Source: CAZXYF01 sp964644705 | Lineage (GTDB): Bacteria; Planctomycetota; Brocadiia; SM23-32 | Assembly (NCBI GenBank): GCA_964644705.1 | Contig: CAZXYF010000201.1 | Coordinates: 1-5,635, forward strand | Length of the DNA stretch: 5,635 nt | Reading direction: 5' to 3' | Part shown: in pieces, positions 1 through 5,635 of the stretch | How the letters are laid out: every line of letters starts with the position of its first letter | Position numbering within the stretch: the first letter of the stretch is position 1 | Made by a program: the position numbers and the translations under genes | The notes under the pieces: model-generated | Database searches by the model: none | What the model was told of the DNA's origin: nothing | Seen by the model: only the letters and a program-made list of their open reading frames with translations

Positions 1-6
1 TAACGT

Positions 7-61
7 GGAGACCTGAAGGCCCGCAATACATTTATATGTATGCTGGCCATCACAGGTCTCC
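7..61. repeat. Long interrupted hairpin after the DUF3467 gene
   Basis: GGAGACCTG (7-15) pairs perfectly with CAGGTCTCC (53-61). Inside it GGCC (18-21) pairs with GGCC (45-48), and GC plus ATACAT (23-24 and 26-31) pairs with ATGTAT plus GC (36-43) around a TTAT loop (32-35). The result is a 55-base structure with about 21 pairs and small interior loops. It begins ten bases after the DUF3467 stop codon, the place for a terminator or a 3'-end-stabilising hairpin, but neither strand has a T run after it. It could also be an extragenic palindromic repeat. The pairing is seen directly; the role is inferred. Confidence 0.7.
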
Positions 62-71
62 GGCCAGGTGT

Positions 72-377
72 TTACTCCGGGAGTCGATCCTGCTGTTCCA
101 ACAGCTGTCCCAGGGTGGTATAGAGATTCTGGATGTTATCCATGCTCATCACAATCTGATTGTCAACATCCAACTCCTCGGAAGGAGCAAACGCTTTGCC
201 GAAGCTCATGATCACTTCGTTCTGGCGGACGGTCAGGGTGCAAAAATTCGCGTATTCCGGCGAGACATCTTCAACATTCAACCTTACCTGTTGTCCCTGC
301 GCCGCCCGACCGGTCTCGCGTTCCTGTCCTGCGCTGTCTCCTGCTTCTTGCCCTTCAACATCTTCCTCAGCAACCAT
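72..377 (-). CDS. DUF3467 family protein
   Basis: A 101-aa protein. Residues 1-29 are an acidic, low-complexity and probably disordered tail (EEDVEGQEAGDSAGQ). Residues about 31-97 match the DUF3467 pattern as I remember it: a first strand VRLNVEDVSPEYANFCTLTV, a second strand with F at NEVIMSFGKAF, then a polar turn and a strand with QIVMSMDNIQNLYTTLGQLL, a position where family members carry a helix of the type 'LTPEHAKRLLMAL'. The family has no established function. There is no signal peptide or membrane segment, so it should be cytoplasmic. The start is fixed by a strong ribosome binding site AAGGAGGG (383-390). It appears to have its own promoter (449-477), so it is probably expressed separately from the export operon, although read-through from upstream is possible. 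A hairpin follows the stop. The family call rests on remembered motif similarity. Confidence 0.8.
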   Translation of the reverse strand: MVAEEDVEGQEAGDSAGQERETGRAAQGQQVRLNVEDVSPEYANFCTLTVRQNEVIMSFGKAFAPSEELDVDNQIVMSMDNIQNLYTTLGQLLEQQDRLPE

Positions 378-382
378 AAAAA

Positions 383-390
383 CCCTCCTT
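383..390 (-). promoter_or_regulatory. Strong ribosome binding site, DUF3467 gene
   Basis: On the minus strand AAGGAGGG precedes the ATG at 377 with about six bases between the GGAGG core and the start. It fixes the start codon and predicts efficient translation. Confidence 0.8.
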
Positions 391-448
391 CAAGTAAAAA
401 AGTGTGCGGTACAAACACCGACATTCATCCAGGTTTCTTATGCAACCG

Positions 449-477
449 ATTGTACTGGGCGCCCCATAAACCGTCAA
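449..477 (-). promoter_or_regulatory. Near-consensus sigma70-type promoter for the DUF3467 gene
   Basis: On the minus strand TTGACG (472-477) and TACAAT (449-454) are separated by exactly 17 bases (455-471). This is the best housekeeping-type promoter in the window: five of six bases match at each box. Transcription would start near 442, giving a leader of about 65 bases before the ATG at 377. The spacer holds a perfect 8-bp palindrome GGGCGCCC (457-464), which could be an operator. No experiment supports the site. Confidence 0.65.
457..464. promoter_or_regulatory. Palindrome in promoter spacer, possible operator
   Basis: GGGCGCCC is self-complementary and lies between the -35 and -10 boxes of the DUF3467 promoter. 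A repressor bound here would block polymerase. It is only 8 bp and GC-rich, so it may be chance. Confidence 0.25.
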
Positions 478-479
478 TC

Positions 480-590
480 TCAGTGCAGGGTTATCATGTC
501 GCAGCCGCGACTCAAGCGGACAAACACCACGAACCCCAGCACTCCGAATATGATGAGGTAGAGCAGCACAATGCCGATTTTTTTCAACAT
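480..590 (-). CDS. Small single-pass membrane protein, 36 aa, unknown function
   Basis: A short ORF encoding a positively charged N-terminus (MLKK), one hydrophobic helix of about 20 residues (IGIVLLYLIIFGVLGFVVFV) and a short tail RLSRGCDMITLH. The GGGGA at 597-601 lies six bases before the ATG at 590 and favours this start over the in-frame ATG at 596, which would give 38 aa. By the positive-inside rule the charges are split (KK before, R..R after the helix), so orientation is unclear. I do not recognise a family. It lies between the channel gene and the DUF3467 gene, on the same strand, and its stop sits three bases upstream of the DUF3467 promoter -35. Support is the clean membrane-helix pattern, the ribosome binding site and the tidy fit between neighbours. 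A longer 87-aa reading frame over the same bases looks like a shadow. Confidence 0.6.
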   Translation of the reverse strand: MLKKIGIVLLYLIIFGVLGFVVFVRLSRGCDMITLH

Positions 591-596
591 CTTCAT

Positions 597-601
597 TCCC
601 C
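597..601 (-). promoter_or_regulatory. Ribosome binding site deciding the start of the small membrane protein
   Basis: GGGGA on the minus strand directly abuts an ATG at 596 but is six bases from the ATG at 590. The second spacing is functional, so the 36-aa product is preferred over the 38-aa one. Confidence 0.5.
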
Positions 602-604
602 GTA

Positions 605-777
605 AGCAAAAATAGAGATCCACTTATCACGCCGATCAGCGCGGAAGATTTATTTGGTTTTCGTCCCGGGTTTGCCAGGTTGAAACCTGAGGATCCCCGG
701 GGCAGCCGCGAGGGGATTACGCTATCATCCCCAGGGATTCTTTAAACTACGACCTCAAGCGGCTGACCCGCGCGGGT
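605..777. other. Intergenic region between the channel gene and the small membrane gene
   Basis: About 170 non-coding bases holding several short inverted repeats: ACCCGCGCGGGT (766-777, touching the channel stop codon), GGGGAT/ATCCCC pairs at 693-698, 712-717 and 727-732, and CAGGTT/AACCTG (676-689). None is followed by a T run on the minus strand, so I see no intrinsic terminator for the export operon and no clear promoter for the small gene. The operon transcript may therefore run on into the small gene. Confidence 0.5.
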
Positions 778-2217
778 TCAGTCCTGCAGGACGCTGGATC
801 CGCCGGCATCTTCACTCAATATTTTCCCGACGGCTCGTTCCACCCGTGCAATGGACTCATACCACTGGAGGCGGGCCCGAAGCCGACGAAAACGGGAGCG
901 GGTCAGTTCAGTCTGTGCGTCTATAAGCTCCACAATCGTGGCGCGTCCACTTTTATACCCCCGTTCGGTGGTTTCAAGTGACTCCTTGGCGCTGGCCACG
1001 TATGAACGCGCCATCGTCACCGATTCGCGGGCACGCACCACTTCGCTGAAGGCGTTCCAGACCTCCAGCTCGATATTACGCAGTTTGTTCTGATAATCCT
1101 GAATCGATTTCCGCAGCCGGGCCTTTGCCTGTCGAATCGAATAGGAAGTTTGGAAACCAGTGAAAAGTGGCCACTCAAGTCCAACACTCAGGGTATATTC
1201 CTCTTTGTCCTCGGGAGCCAGGTGCACATCATTCCATCCATAATTAACGTTGGCCGTCACAGTTGGCATTTTTTTCGCTCCCTCGGATGCAACGAGTTGT
1301 TCCCACCGATTGACCTTTTCGGCCGCTGCACGGAGGCGGGGTCGATTCTTTGCGGCCATGGCGATGAGTTTCCCCACATCTTTCGTGTCCCGTGGTTTGA
1401 TCTCCATGGGTACATCCTGGATCTGAATCGCGCGGTCCGGCGGCAGGCCCATTGCCGAATTGAGTCGGCCCCTCATTTTGCGGACCTGATTTTTCGCATC
1501 CACCACGTTGAAACGGGCTTCGGCCAGCCGCGCCTTCACCTTGAGCACGTCGGCCCGTCGGCCCCTTCCCGCTTCCAGCTTACGGCGGGCCATTTCGACG
1601 TGTTGTTTTCTCTGATCAACCATATCCCTGGCCACTTTTGCCTGTCCCTTCGCCGTGAGCAACCGATAATAAGTCCGTTCAACGTTGAGCGCGATGGCCT
1701 GCAGGGTTCGGTTGTGTTTGAAATCGGCCGATCGAAGAGCCGCTTCGGCGGCCCACACTTGATGCTGTGTTTTCCCCCCATCGAACAAAAGCTGCCGCAA
1801 ACCGAACTTCGCGTCATAGGTGGTGCGATTATACACATCCTCCACCTCCGTGAGGACCTGGCTTTTGGAGCGAACAGCATTCGCCGAGAAATCAAGTTGA
1901 GGGTACATCTTCCCCCGTGTTTTTCCGATCTTAGTGGCGGAGGCTCGGGCGGTCTGCATGGAGATGCGAGCCCGCGGCGAATTGTGCAGTGCAATGTGAA
2001 TACACTGAGGCAGACCCAGAGGGCCCGAGTCCGGATCCGGGCGCACGCGAGCCGTGGTCCGGGGCCGCTCCGGGTTGTCCCCCGCATACTGGCTTGAAGC
2101 TTTCTCCGGCAGGTCAAACCGTGATTGCAAAGATCCCGGGGTATGCTGACATCCGGTGATGATCACCGATCCAATCAGCATAGCACAGGCGAGCAGATAT
2201 CCAATACATTTGGGCAT
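778..2217 (-). CDS. TolC-family outer-membrane channel lipoprotein
   Basis: A 479-aa outer-membrane efflux protein, a usual length for the family; it is expected to trimerise into a channel-tunnel docked to the adaptors encoded upstream. The N-terminus is a lipoprotein signal peptide with lipobox I-T-G-C, so Cys23 would be acylated. The mature part shows the two-fold OEP repeat: first half about 66-256 with LRQLLFDGG (140-148) and GRRADVLKVKARLAEAR (219-235), second half about 280-468 with the matching WPLFTGF (349-355) and YKSGRATIVELIDAQTELTR (421-440). A low-complexity, proline- and arginine-rich stretch (about 45-65) links the lipid anchor to the channel. The start is well supported by GGAGGA at 2222-2227, inside the 13-base gap after the M50 fusion gene. 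It is the last of the three tightly spaced genes. Family is certain; the specific substrate is not. Confidence 0.95.
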   Translation of the reverse strand: MPKCIGYLLACAMLIGSVIITGCQHTPGSLQSRFDLPEKASSQYAGDNPERPRTTARVRPDPDSGPLGLPQCIHIALHNSPRARISMQTARASATKIGKTRGKMYPQLDFSANAVRSKSQVLTEVEDVYNRTTYDAKFGLRQLLFDGGKTQHQVWAAEAALRSADFKHNRTLQAIALNVERTYYRLLTAKGQAKVARDMVDQRKQHVEMARRKLEAGRGRRADVLKVKARLAEARFNVVDAKNQVRKMRGRLNSAMGLPPDRAIQIQDVPMEIKPRDTKDVGKLIAMAAKNRPRLRAAAEKVNRWEQLVASEGAKKMPTVTANVNYGWNDVHLAPEDKEEYTLSVGLEWPLFTGFQTSYSIRQAKARLRKSIQDYQNKLRNIELEVWNAFSEVVRARESVTMARSYVASAKESLETTERGYKSGRATIVELIDAQTELTRSRFRRLRARLQWYESIARVERAVGKILSEDAGGSSVLQD

Positions 2218-2221
2218 AGAT

Positions 2222-2227
2222 TCCTCC
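2222..2227 (-). promoter_or_regulatory. Ribosome binding site of the TolC-family gene in a 13-base gap
   Basis: GGAGGA on the minus strand lies between the M50 fusion stop (TGA at 2231-2233) and the channel ATG at 2217, four bases from the start. The stop, binding site and start are packed so closely that co-transcription and probably translational coupling are expected. Confidence 0.8.
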
Positions 2228-2230
2228 GAA

Positions 2231-4414
2231 TCAAATCTTCTGCAATCTCAGCCGCAGGGCCCGAACAATCTGATTGAAATAGAACACGCCGGCGGGACCT
2301 TCATCATACTTTATTCTCGATTTGCCCGTCAGCCCGAGGGCCAGATTGTAATCGTTGGGTATGAGTTCGGTCTGGAGACGATAGAGCGTGATCAGGGGTT
2401 TTTTCTTTCCCTCTTTCGTTGGTTTGACCGGGATGTAGCCCACATCGGCCAGCGTTATACCCACGTTATCGATCGCATCCACATCGACGGGGGTGACCGC
2501 CTCCACCCTGGACTCGAAGGGGTTTTCCGGTCGGGTGCGCAGAAGGCTGTTGATCTCAGCCCCCCCGGAAACGTAGGAAAGGTCATATTCATAAATGTAG
2601 GCCCGCAACCGTATGTTATCCCGCCTGGCCACCCCCACCACCCCCGTTCCGGCCGTTACCTGTCGGCCTTCCACCGCGGATAGTTCCCGGTGGGGGTCCT
2701 TCGGCGGGAAAGGCACGAACTGGTGTTGGGAGGGCTGTGATTTAGCTTCCGCCCGGTGTACGTTCACTGTTACGCCCGCGTGCGGGGCCTCAATTGTCAG
2801 CTGGTCGATCTTCTCGTTGATTGTTGTCAGCTCCTGCTCCAGTTTGTCCTTCTCCTGTCGCTGAATCTTATATTCCGCCATGTCGGTTCCCAAATTCTTG
2901 CGCATCCGGGCTTCAGTTTCTTTGATGCGTGCTTTCACCGATTTCTTTCGACTCATCAGTTCAGGGCTCCGCAGACGCGCCAGTAATTGCCCCTTCTTCA
3001 CATCCTGTCCCTCCTCGACCAACACCTGTTCCACGGTGGCCCCGGCGGGTGCCCGCAGGATGCTCAGCTGCTCCGGAACGACCACACAGGGGGCTTTAAT
3101 GGTGTAGGGGATGGGCAGCATAAATAACCCTCCCACTCCAAGAACAACGAGGACAAGGACGGCGATATAATGCATTTTGACCGATCCACCCCGGTAGTGT
3201 CGCGCAAGCTGTTTACCGTGTTTATAGACGGGCATAATAATCATTCCGTATGCTGAACTCACCCACATGAAGATACCGAGTGGCGCGAACAGGCTGTAGA
3301 GGAAGAACCCGATAGAGAGGATGATGAATATTCGATAGAAACCGCGAAGAAGCCCGTAGATGACCAGCGTGTGTTTATCCTTTTCCTTGACCGGCGGGCC
3401 AGTTTCCTCTTCCACCCCCAGACAGTAACGATCGAACAACGAGCCCAGATAGCGGCTGGCTTTCTGCCGCAGATTAGGGATTTCAACAAGGTCACTCAGG
3501 ATATAATAGCCGTCAAACCGCAGCAAAGGGTTACCATTGAACATGACCGAATGAACGGTGCAGACCACCATGGTGGTATAAGAAATCTGCTTAATCAGCC
3601 CGGGATCGGAGGTCAGCCACACAATGGCCGCCACGGACGCCAGAAAGATTTCGGTGAATAAACCGGCGGCCGTCACCCCCATACGCGCCCACTTCGAAGA
3701 AAATTGCCACGCATCACTGGCATCGGTAAACATGGCGGGCTGGAAGACCAGAAACGCCGGGCCAATGGCGTGGACTTCCCCTCCGAAATGTTTGCAGGTG
3801 AAAGCGTGGCCCAGCTCATGGAAGAGTTTGACGGAAAAAACGACGGCGCTCAGGATGAGCAGATTCCACCCGCTGAGCAGCGAAAAGGCGTCGGCAACCA
3901 GGGTGGAAAAATTGGTCGCAATAATCCAGAGTGCCGTTCCGGCGAGAGCCAACCAGCACAGGAAGATTAAGGGGTTGAGCAGGAGCCGGAAATACGGCAG
4001 GAGTTTGTCCAGAAACTCATCGGGATCCCACAGGGGGATGGTGACAAAAAGATAATTGGAAATCAGTTTTTTGAACTTATTTTTCTCGATCTTCCGTTTT
4101 CGCTCCGCCAGTCGACGTGCATCCTCCATCCCCTTGCTTTTGAGCATATTGGAGCTGCGCAGCTGATGAGCGAATTTGTAGATCTCCGTGGTTGGCAGCT
4201 CGATCCCCATTCGCTCGTGGATCCGTTTCTGGGTCTGCTCAACATCCATCCCCTCCTGGAAGCACTGAAGGACCAGATATTCCACCTCCCCGAGGCGAAA
4301 ATAATTGAGACTCACCGGATCCCTGACAACGTATCTCAGTTCGCCCCTGTAGTACTGAGGGTGAATTTCCAGATCGTCCCGGATGGGGGGAGGCTTTTCT
4401 TGAGCTACGGCCAT
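2231..4414 (-). CDS. PqqD-like domain, M50 zinc metalloprotease and HlyD-type adaptor fusion
   Basis: A 727-aa inner-membrane protein with three parts. Residues about 12-92 resemble the PqqD/RRE winged-helix fold (YRGELRYVVRDPVSLNYFRL, then an acidic helix and EIYKFAHQLRSSNML). A basic linker (about 96-120) follows. The membrane part (about 140-436) has roughly six or seven hydrophobic segments, the zinc-protease motif HELGH at 199-203 (H199, E200, H203) and NGNPLLRFDGYYILSD at 293-308, where D301 is the expected third zinc ligand. Catalytic residues therefore look intact. Residues about 438-727 are an adaptor: lipoyl half 438-485, a short coiled coil 487-538, the second half from IEAPHAGVTV (541-550), and a beta-barrel to the C-terminus. 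The layout resembles YydH-like 'putative peptide zinc metalloproteases'. The Shine-Dalgarno is weak (GTGAG at 4423-4427), so translation may be coupled to the upstream adaptor gene. Whether it cleaves substrates, exports them or both is not shown by sequence. Confidence 0.93.
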   Translation of the reverse strand: MAVAQEKPPPIRDDLEIHPQYYRGELRYVVRDPVSLNYFRLGEVEYLVLQCFQEGMDVEQTQKRIHERMGIELPTTEIYKFAHQLRSSNMLKSKGMEDARRLAERKRKIEKNKFKKLISNYLFVTIPLWDPDEFLDKLLPYFRLLLNPLIFLCWLALAGTALWIIATNFSTLVADAFSLLSGWNLLILSAVVFSVKLFHELGHAFTCKHFGGEVHAIGPAFLVFQPAMFTDASDAWQFSSKWARMGVTAAGLFTEIFLASVAAIVWLTSDPGLIKQISYTTMVVCTVHSVMFNGNPLLRFDGYYILSDLVEIPNLRQKASRYLGSLFDRYCLGVEEETGPPVKEKDKHTLVIYGLLRGFYRIFIILSIGFFLYSLFAPLGIFMWVSSAYGMIIMPVYKHGKQLARHYRGGSVKMHYIAVLVLVVLGVGGLFMLPIPYTIKAPCVVVPEQLSILRAPAGATVEQVLVEEGQDVKKGQLLARLRSPELMSRKKSVKARIKETEARMRKNLGTDMAEYKIQRQEKDKLEQELTTINEKIDQLTIEAPHAGVTVNVHRAEAKSQPSQHQFVPFPPKDPHRELSAVEGRQVTAGTGVVGVARRDNIRLRAYIYEYDLSYVSGGAEINSLLRTRPENPFESRVEAVTPVDVDAIDNVGITLADVGYIPVKPTKEGKKKPLITLYRLQTELIPNDYNLALGLTGKSRIKYDEGPAGVFYFNQIVRALRLRLQKI

Positions 4415-4440
4415 ATTCTCAGCTCACTCTGGCAAAATGT

Positions 4441-5343
4441 TCAGTGGGACGAAGTCTCTGTTTCGGCTCGCGATTTGAACGGACTGAACTGGACTTCACA
4501 CCCCATGCCGGGGATGATTTCCCGCGAATTATCTTCGGCCAGAGCTTTGATCAGAAAGGTGCCGCTACTGCTATCGACATATGGGGACACGAAATAGACG
4601 GTGGCCACGAGGCTCGACTCGTCGGCGCAGGGAAAACGCACCTGGCTCTGCTGCCCCGGACGAATGTCGCCCACGTATTCTTCGGGCAGATGAGCTCGAA
4701 TCTCCAGCACCTCTGGATCCACGATCTCGAGGACCTTTTCCCCTTCCTGAGCCATTTCCCCCGGTTCGGTCCATATTTTCGACACCACACCATCTATCGG
4801 GGCTCGAATCAAATAGTTCTCTTTACGGGCCAGGTAGTGATCCAGTTTATTCTGGGCGCGCTGCGCCTGACGCCGAAGATCTCTGAGCTTGGACTTTGCC
4901 AGTTCCCATTTCGTCCGGTCCTGGTCGAGTTTGGATTCACTGATTACAGCATCTCCACTGGCCAGTTCCTCACTCCTGTCGTATTCTCGTTTGAGATATT
5001 TCAGCCGGGTTTTATGGCGTTGAATGCGGGCCTCATAGTCCGCCTCCGTCCTCATGATGGCAATCTGCGCCTCGATTTCACGTGAATCGAATTTCAGAAG
5101 AACATCCCCTTTGCTCACATGATCCCCCTCTTTAACCGGGATGCTTTTCACATTTTCGTTGAGTTTCGACGACAGAACAATCTGAGTATGGGGCAACGTG
5201 ACTGCGGGCCAGCTTCTCCCGCCGGTTGTCATGTTACCGTTTTCAGTGTTCCCCACACCTCCGTCCTGTCCATACAATGAATGCGCAGGTACAAGGGCAA
5301 AGCACAATATCATACTCACGAGTATGCTGATTTTTTTCATCAT
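4441..5343 (-). CDS. Secreted HlyD/RND-type periplasmic adaptor (membrane fusion protein)
   Basis: A 300-aa periplasmic adaptor expected to bridge an inner-membrane partner and an outer-membrane channel. Residues 1 to about 25 form a Sec signal peptide (MMKK, hydrophobic core ISILVSMILCFALVPA, likely cleavage in the HSLYGQ region) with no lipobox. The first half of the biotinyl-lipoyl domain is at about 54-88 (PVKEGDHVSKGDVLLKFDSREI). A charged alpha-helical hairpin spans about 90-175. The second lipoyl half is at 180-207 (IRAPIDGVVSKIWTEPGE), followed by a beta-barrel at about 210-288 with the family-like EYVGDIRPGQQSQVRF. It is short for an RND adaptor, which usually runs 350-400 aa, and seems to lack much of the membrane-proximal domain. 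It is the first gene of the operon, 26 bases ahead of the M50 fusion gene. Two adjacent ATGs (5343 and 5340) both sit well behind the GGAGG at 5351-5355. The adaptor family is clear; the substrate cannot be read from the sequence. Confidence 0.93.
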   Translation of the reverse strand: MMKKISILVSMILCFALVPAHSLYGQDGGVGNTENGNMTTGGRSWPAVTLPHTQIVLSSKLNENVKSIPVKEGDHVSKGDVLLKFDSREIEAQIAIMRTEADYEARIQRHKTRLKYLKREYDRSEELASGDAVISESKLDQDRTKWELAKSKLRDLRRQAQRAQNKLDHYLARKENYLIRAPIDGVVSKIWTEPGEMAQEGEKVLEIVDPEVLEIRAHLPEEYVGDIRPGQQSQVRFPCADESSLVATVYFVSPYVDSSSGTFLIKALAEDNSREIIPGMGCEVQFSPFKSRAETETSSH

Positions 5344-5349
5344 TTTCTT

Positions 5350-5356
5350 CCCTCCC
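5350..5356 (-). promoter_or_regulatory. Strong ribosome binding site of the adaptor gene
   Basis: GGGAGGG on the minus strand, with its GGAGG core at 5351-5355, is seven bases before the ATG at 5343 and ten before the ATG at 5340. It supports this as the first gene of the operon, but cannot decide between the two adjacent start codons. Confidence 0.8.
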
Positions 5357-5503
5357 TGGGATCAGGAAATATTTTTTGGTTGCCCTCTCCGGTCACATCT
5401 TCCGGATGACAACTTACTTGTTCTCCTCGGCACCGAATCGCAGGTGGAAAGTAACTCAGATCCTGCGGTTGAGGTTTTCCACACAGTGCCCGTCGCTATC
5501 TCT

Positions 5504-5532
5504 AGTCTAAATCACTTGGCGGGGGGTTGCAA
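5504..5532 (-). promoter_or_regulatory. Possible sigma70-type promoter of the export operon
   Basis: On the minus strand TTGCAA (5527-5532) and TAGACT (5504-5509) are 17 bases apart. Each box matches the consensus at four of six positions, so the promoter would be moderate. Transcription would begin near 5497, leaving a leader of about 150 bases. It is the best pair I find upstream of the operon, but chance matches of this quality are common. Confidence 0.35.
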
Positions 5533-5579
5533 CGTGTCATTTAGCCCGGTGTTATGTGGAACCTGCAAGGGCCCCCACC

Positions 5580-5589
5580 ACAGGCCTGT
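5580..5589. promoter_or_regulatory. 10-bp palindrome upstream of the operon, possible operator
   Basis: ACAGGCCTGT is a perfect palindrome about 50 bases upstream of the possible -35 box, a position that would suit an activator rather than a repressor. The flanking bases do not extend the symmetry. No regulator gene is in the window to pair it with. Confidence 0.25.
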
Positions 5590-5635
5590 CCAAAATAGCG
5601 TTTCGAGAAGCATGATTCTTTGTCTTTATCATCGT

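Larger units (their letters stand above)
5344..5635. other. Upstream leader region without a convincing gene
   Basis: These 292 bases precede the export operon. On the minus strand they contain the possible promoter at 5504-5532, the palindrome ACAGGCCTGT (5580-5589), a run of six C residues (5521-5526) and the adaptor ribosome binding site. Two short minus-strand frames run in from the right edge and stop at 5541 and 5552; either could be the tail of a gene outside the window, but neither has a recognisable motif. Nothing supports a plus-strand gene. Confidence 0.5.

Noticed and set aside
36..605. 189-aa plus-strand reading frame
   Set aside because: It runs antisense to two supported minus-strand genes and the promoter between them, has no ribosome binding site I can see and no recognisable domain.
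367..630. 87-aa minus-strand reading frame overlapping the small membrane protein and the DUF3467 start
   Set aside because: It overlaps the DUF3467 start, its promoter and the whole 36-aa frame, and its protein looks like random composition (many C, R and H, no domain). The overlapping frame has a better ribosome binding site and a clean membrane helix.
676..689. CAGGTT/AACCTG inverted repeat as a terminator
   Set aside because: The stem is only five pairs with a four-base loop and no T run follows on the minus strand.
766..777. ACCCGCGCGGGT palindrome as a terminator of the export operon
   Set aside because: As RNA it would leave almost no loop, and no T run follows on the minus strand.
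1150..2097. 315-aa plus-strand reading frame
   Set aside because: It lies wholly antisense to the TolC-family gene, whose protein has clear family motifs. Its own translation is rich in H, R and P with no domain.
5560..5585. Possible sigma54 promoter (TGG...CCTTGCAG on the minus strand)
   Set aside because: The GG and GC elements are one base too far apart for the strict -24/-12 spacing, and the CAC part of the consensus is missing.
5541..5633. Minus-strand frame entering from the right edge (ending CRFHITPG), and a second one ending at 5552 (ending ALAGST)
   Set aside because: Either could be the tail of a gene outside the window, but both are about 30 residues or fewer with no motif, and they overlap each other, so at most one can be real. 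Sequence beyond 5635 would decide.

Overview
The window carries one minus-strand block of genes, read from right to left, with no gene on the plus strand that I can support. The base composition is moderate, the proteins need an outer membrane (a TolC-family channel made as a lipoprotein, plus periplasmic adaptors), and one gene encodes a membrane metalloprotease fused to an HlyD-type adaptor. This points to a Gram-negative bacterium. From memory, M50-HlyD fusions and DUF3467 proteins are common in the Planctomycetota/Verrucomicrobiota/Kiritimatiellota group and in some environmental Proteobacteria-like lineages. That placement is an inference and no gene here is a taxonomic marker.

Layout from right to left. 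(1) 5344-5635 is a leader with no convincing gene. It holds a possible sigma70-type promoter (-35 at 5527-5532, -10 at 5504-5509), a 10-bp palindrome (5580-5589) and a strong ribosome binding site. (2) 5343-778 is a tightly packed three-gene operon: a secreted HlyD/RND-type periplasmic adaptor (300 aa), a 727-aa inner-membrane protein joining a PqqD-like domain, an M50 (site-2-protease type) zinc protease and a second adaptor, and a TolC-family outer-membrane lipoprotein (479 aa). The gaps are 26 and 13 bases. (3) 605-777 is non-coding, with competing short inverted repeats and no clear terminator. (4) 480-590 encodes a 36-aa single-pass membrane protein. (5) A near-consensus promoter (TTGACG, 17-bp spacer, TACAAT) starts just after that gene and drives a DUF3467-family protein at 377-72. 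(6) A long interrupted hairpin at 7-61 lies about 10 bases past the DUF3467 stop.

How it may work (inference). The three operon products can form an envelope-spanning assembly: the M50 fusion in the inner membrane, two adaptors in the periplasm and the channel in the outer membrane. No ABC, RND or MFS pump is encoded in the window, so the membrane protease takes the place where a pump normally sits. With the PqqD-like domain, which in other families binds peptide substrates, this suggests processing and export of a peptide or envelope protein rather than a simple drug efflux pump. The substrate is unknown. The small membrane protein just downstream is the only nearby candidate, and that link is speculative.
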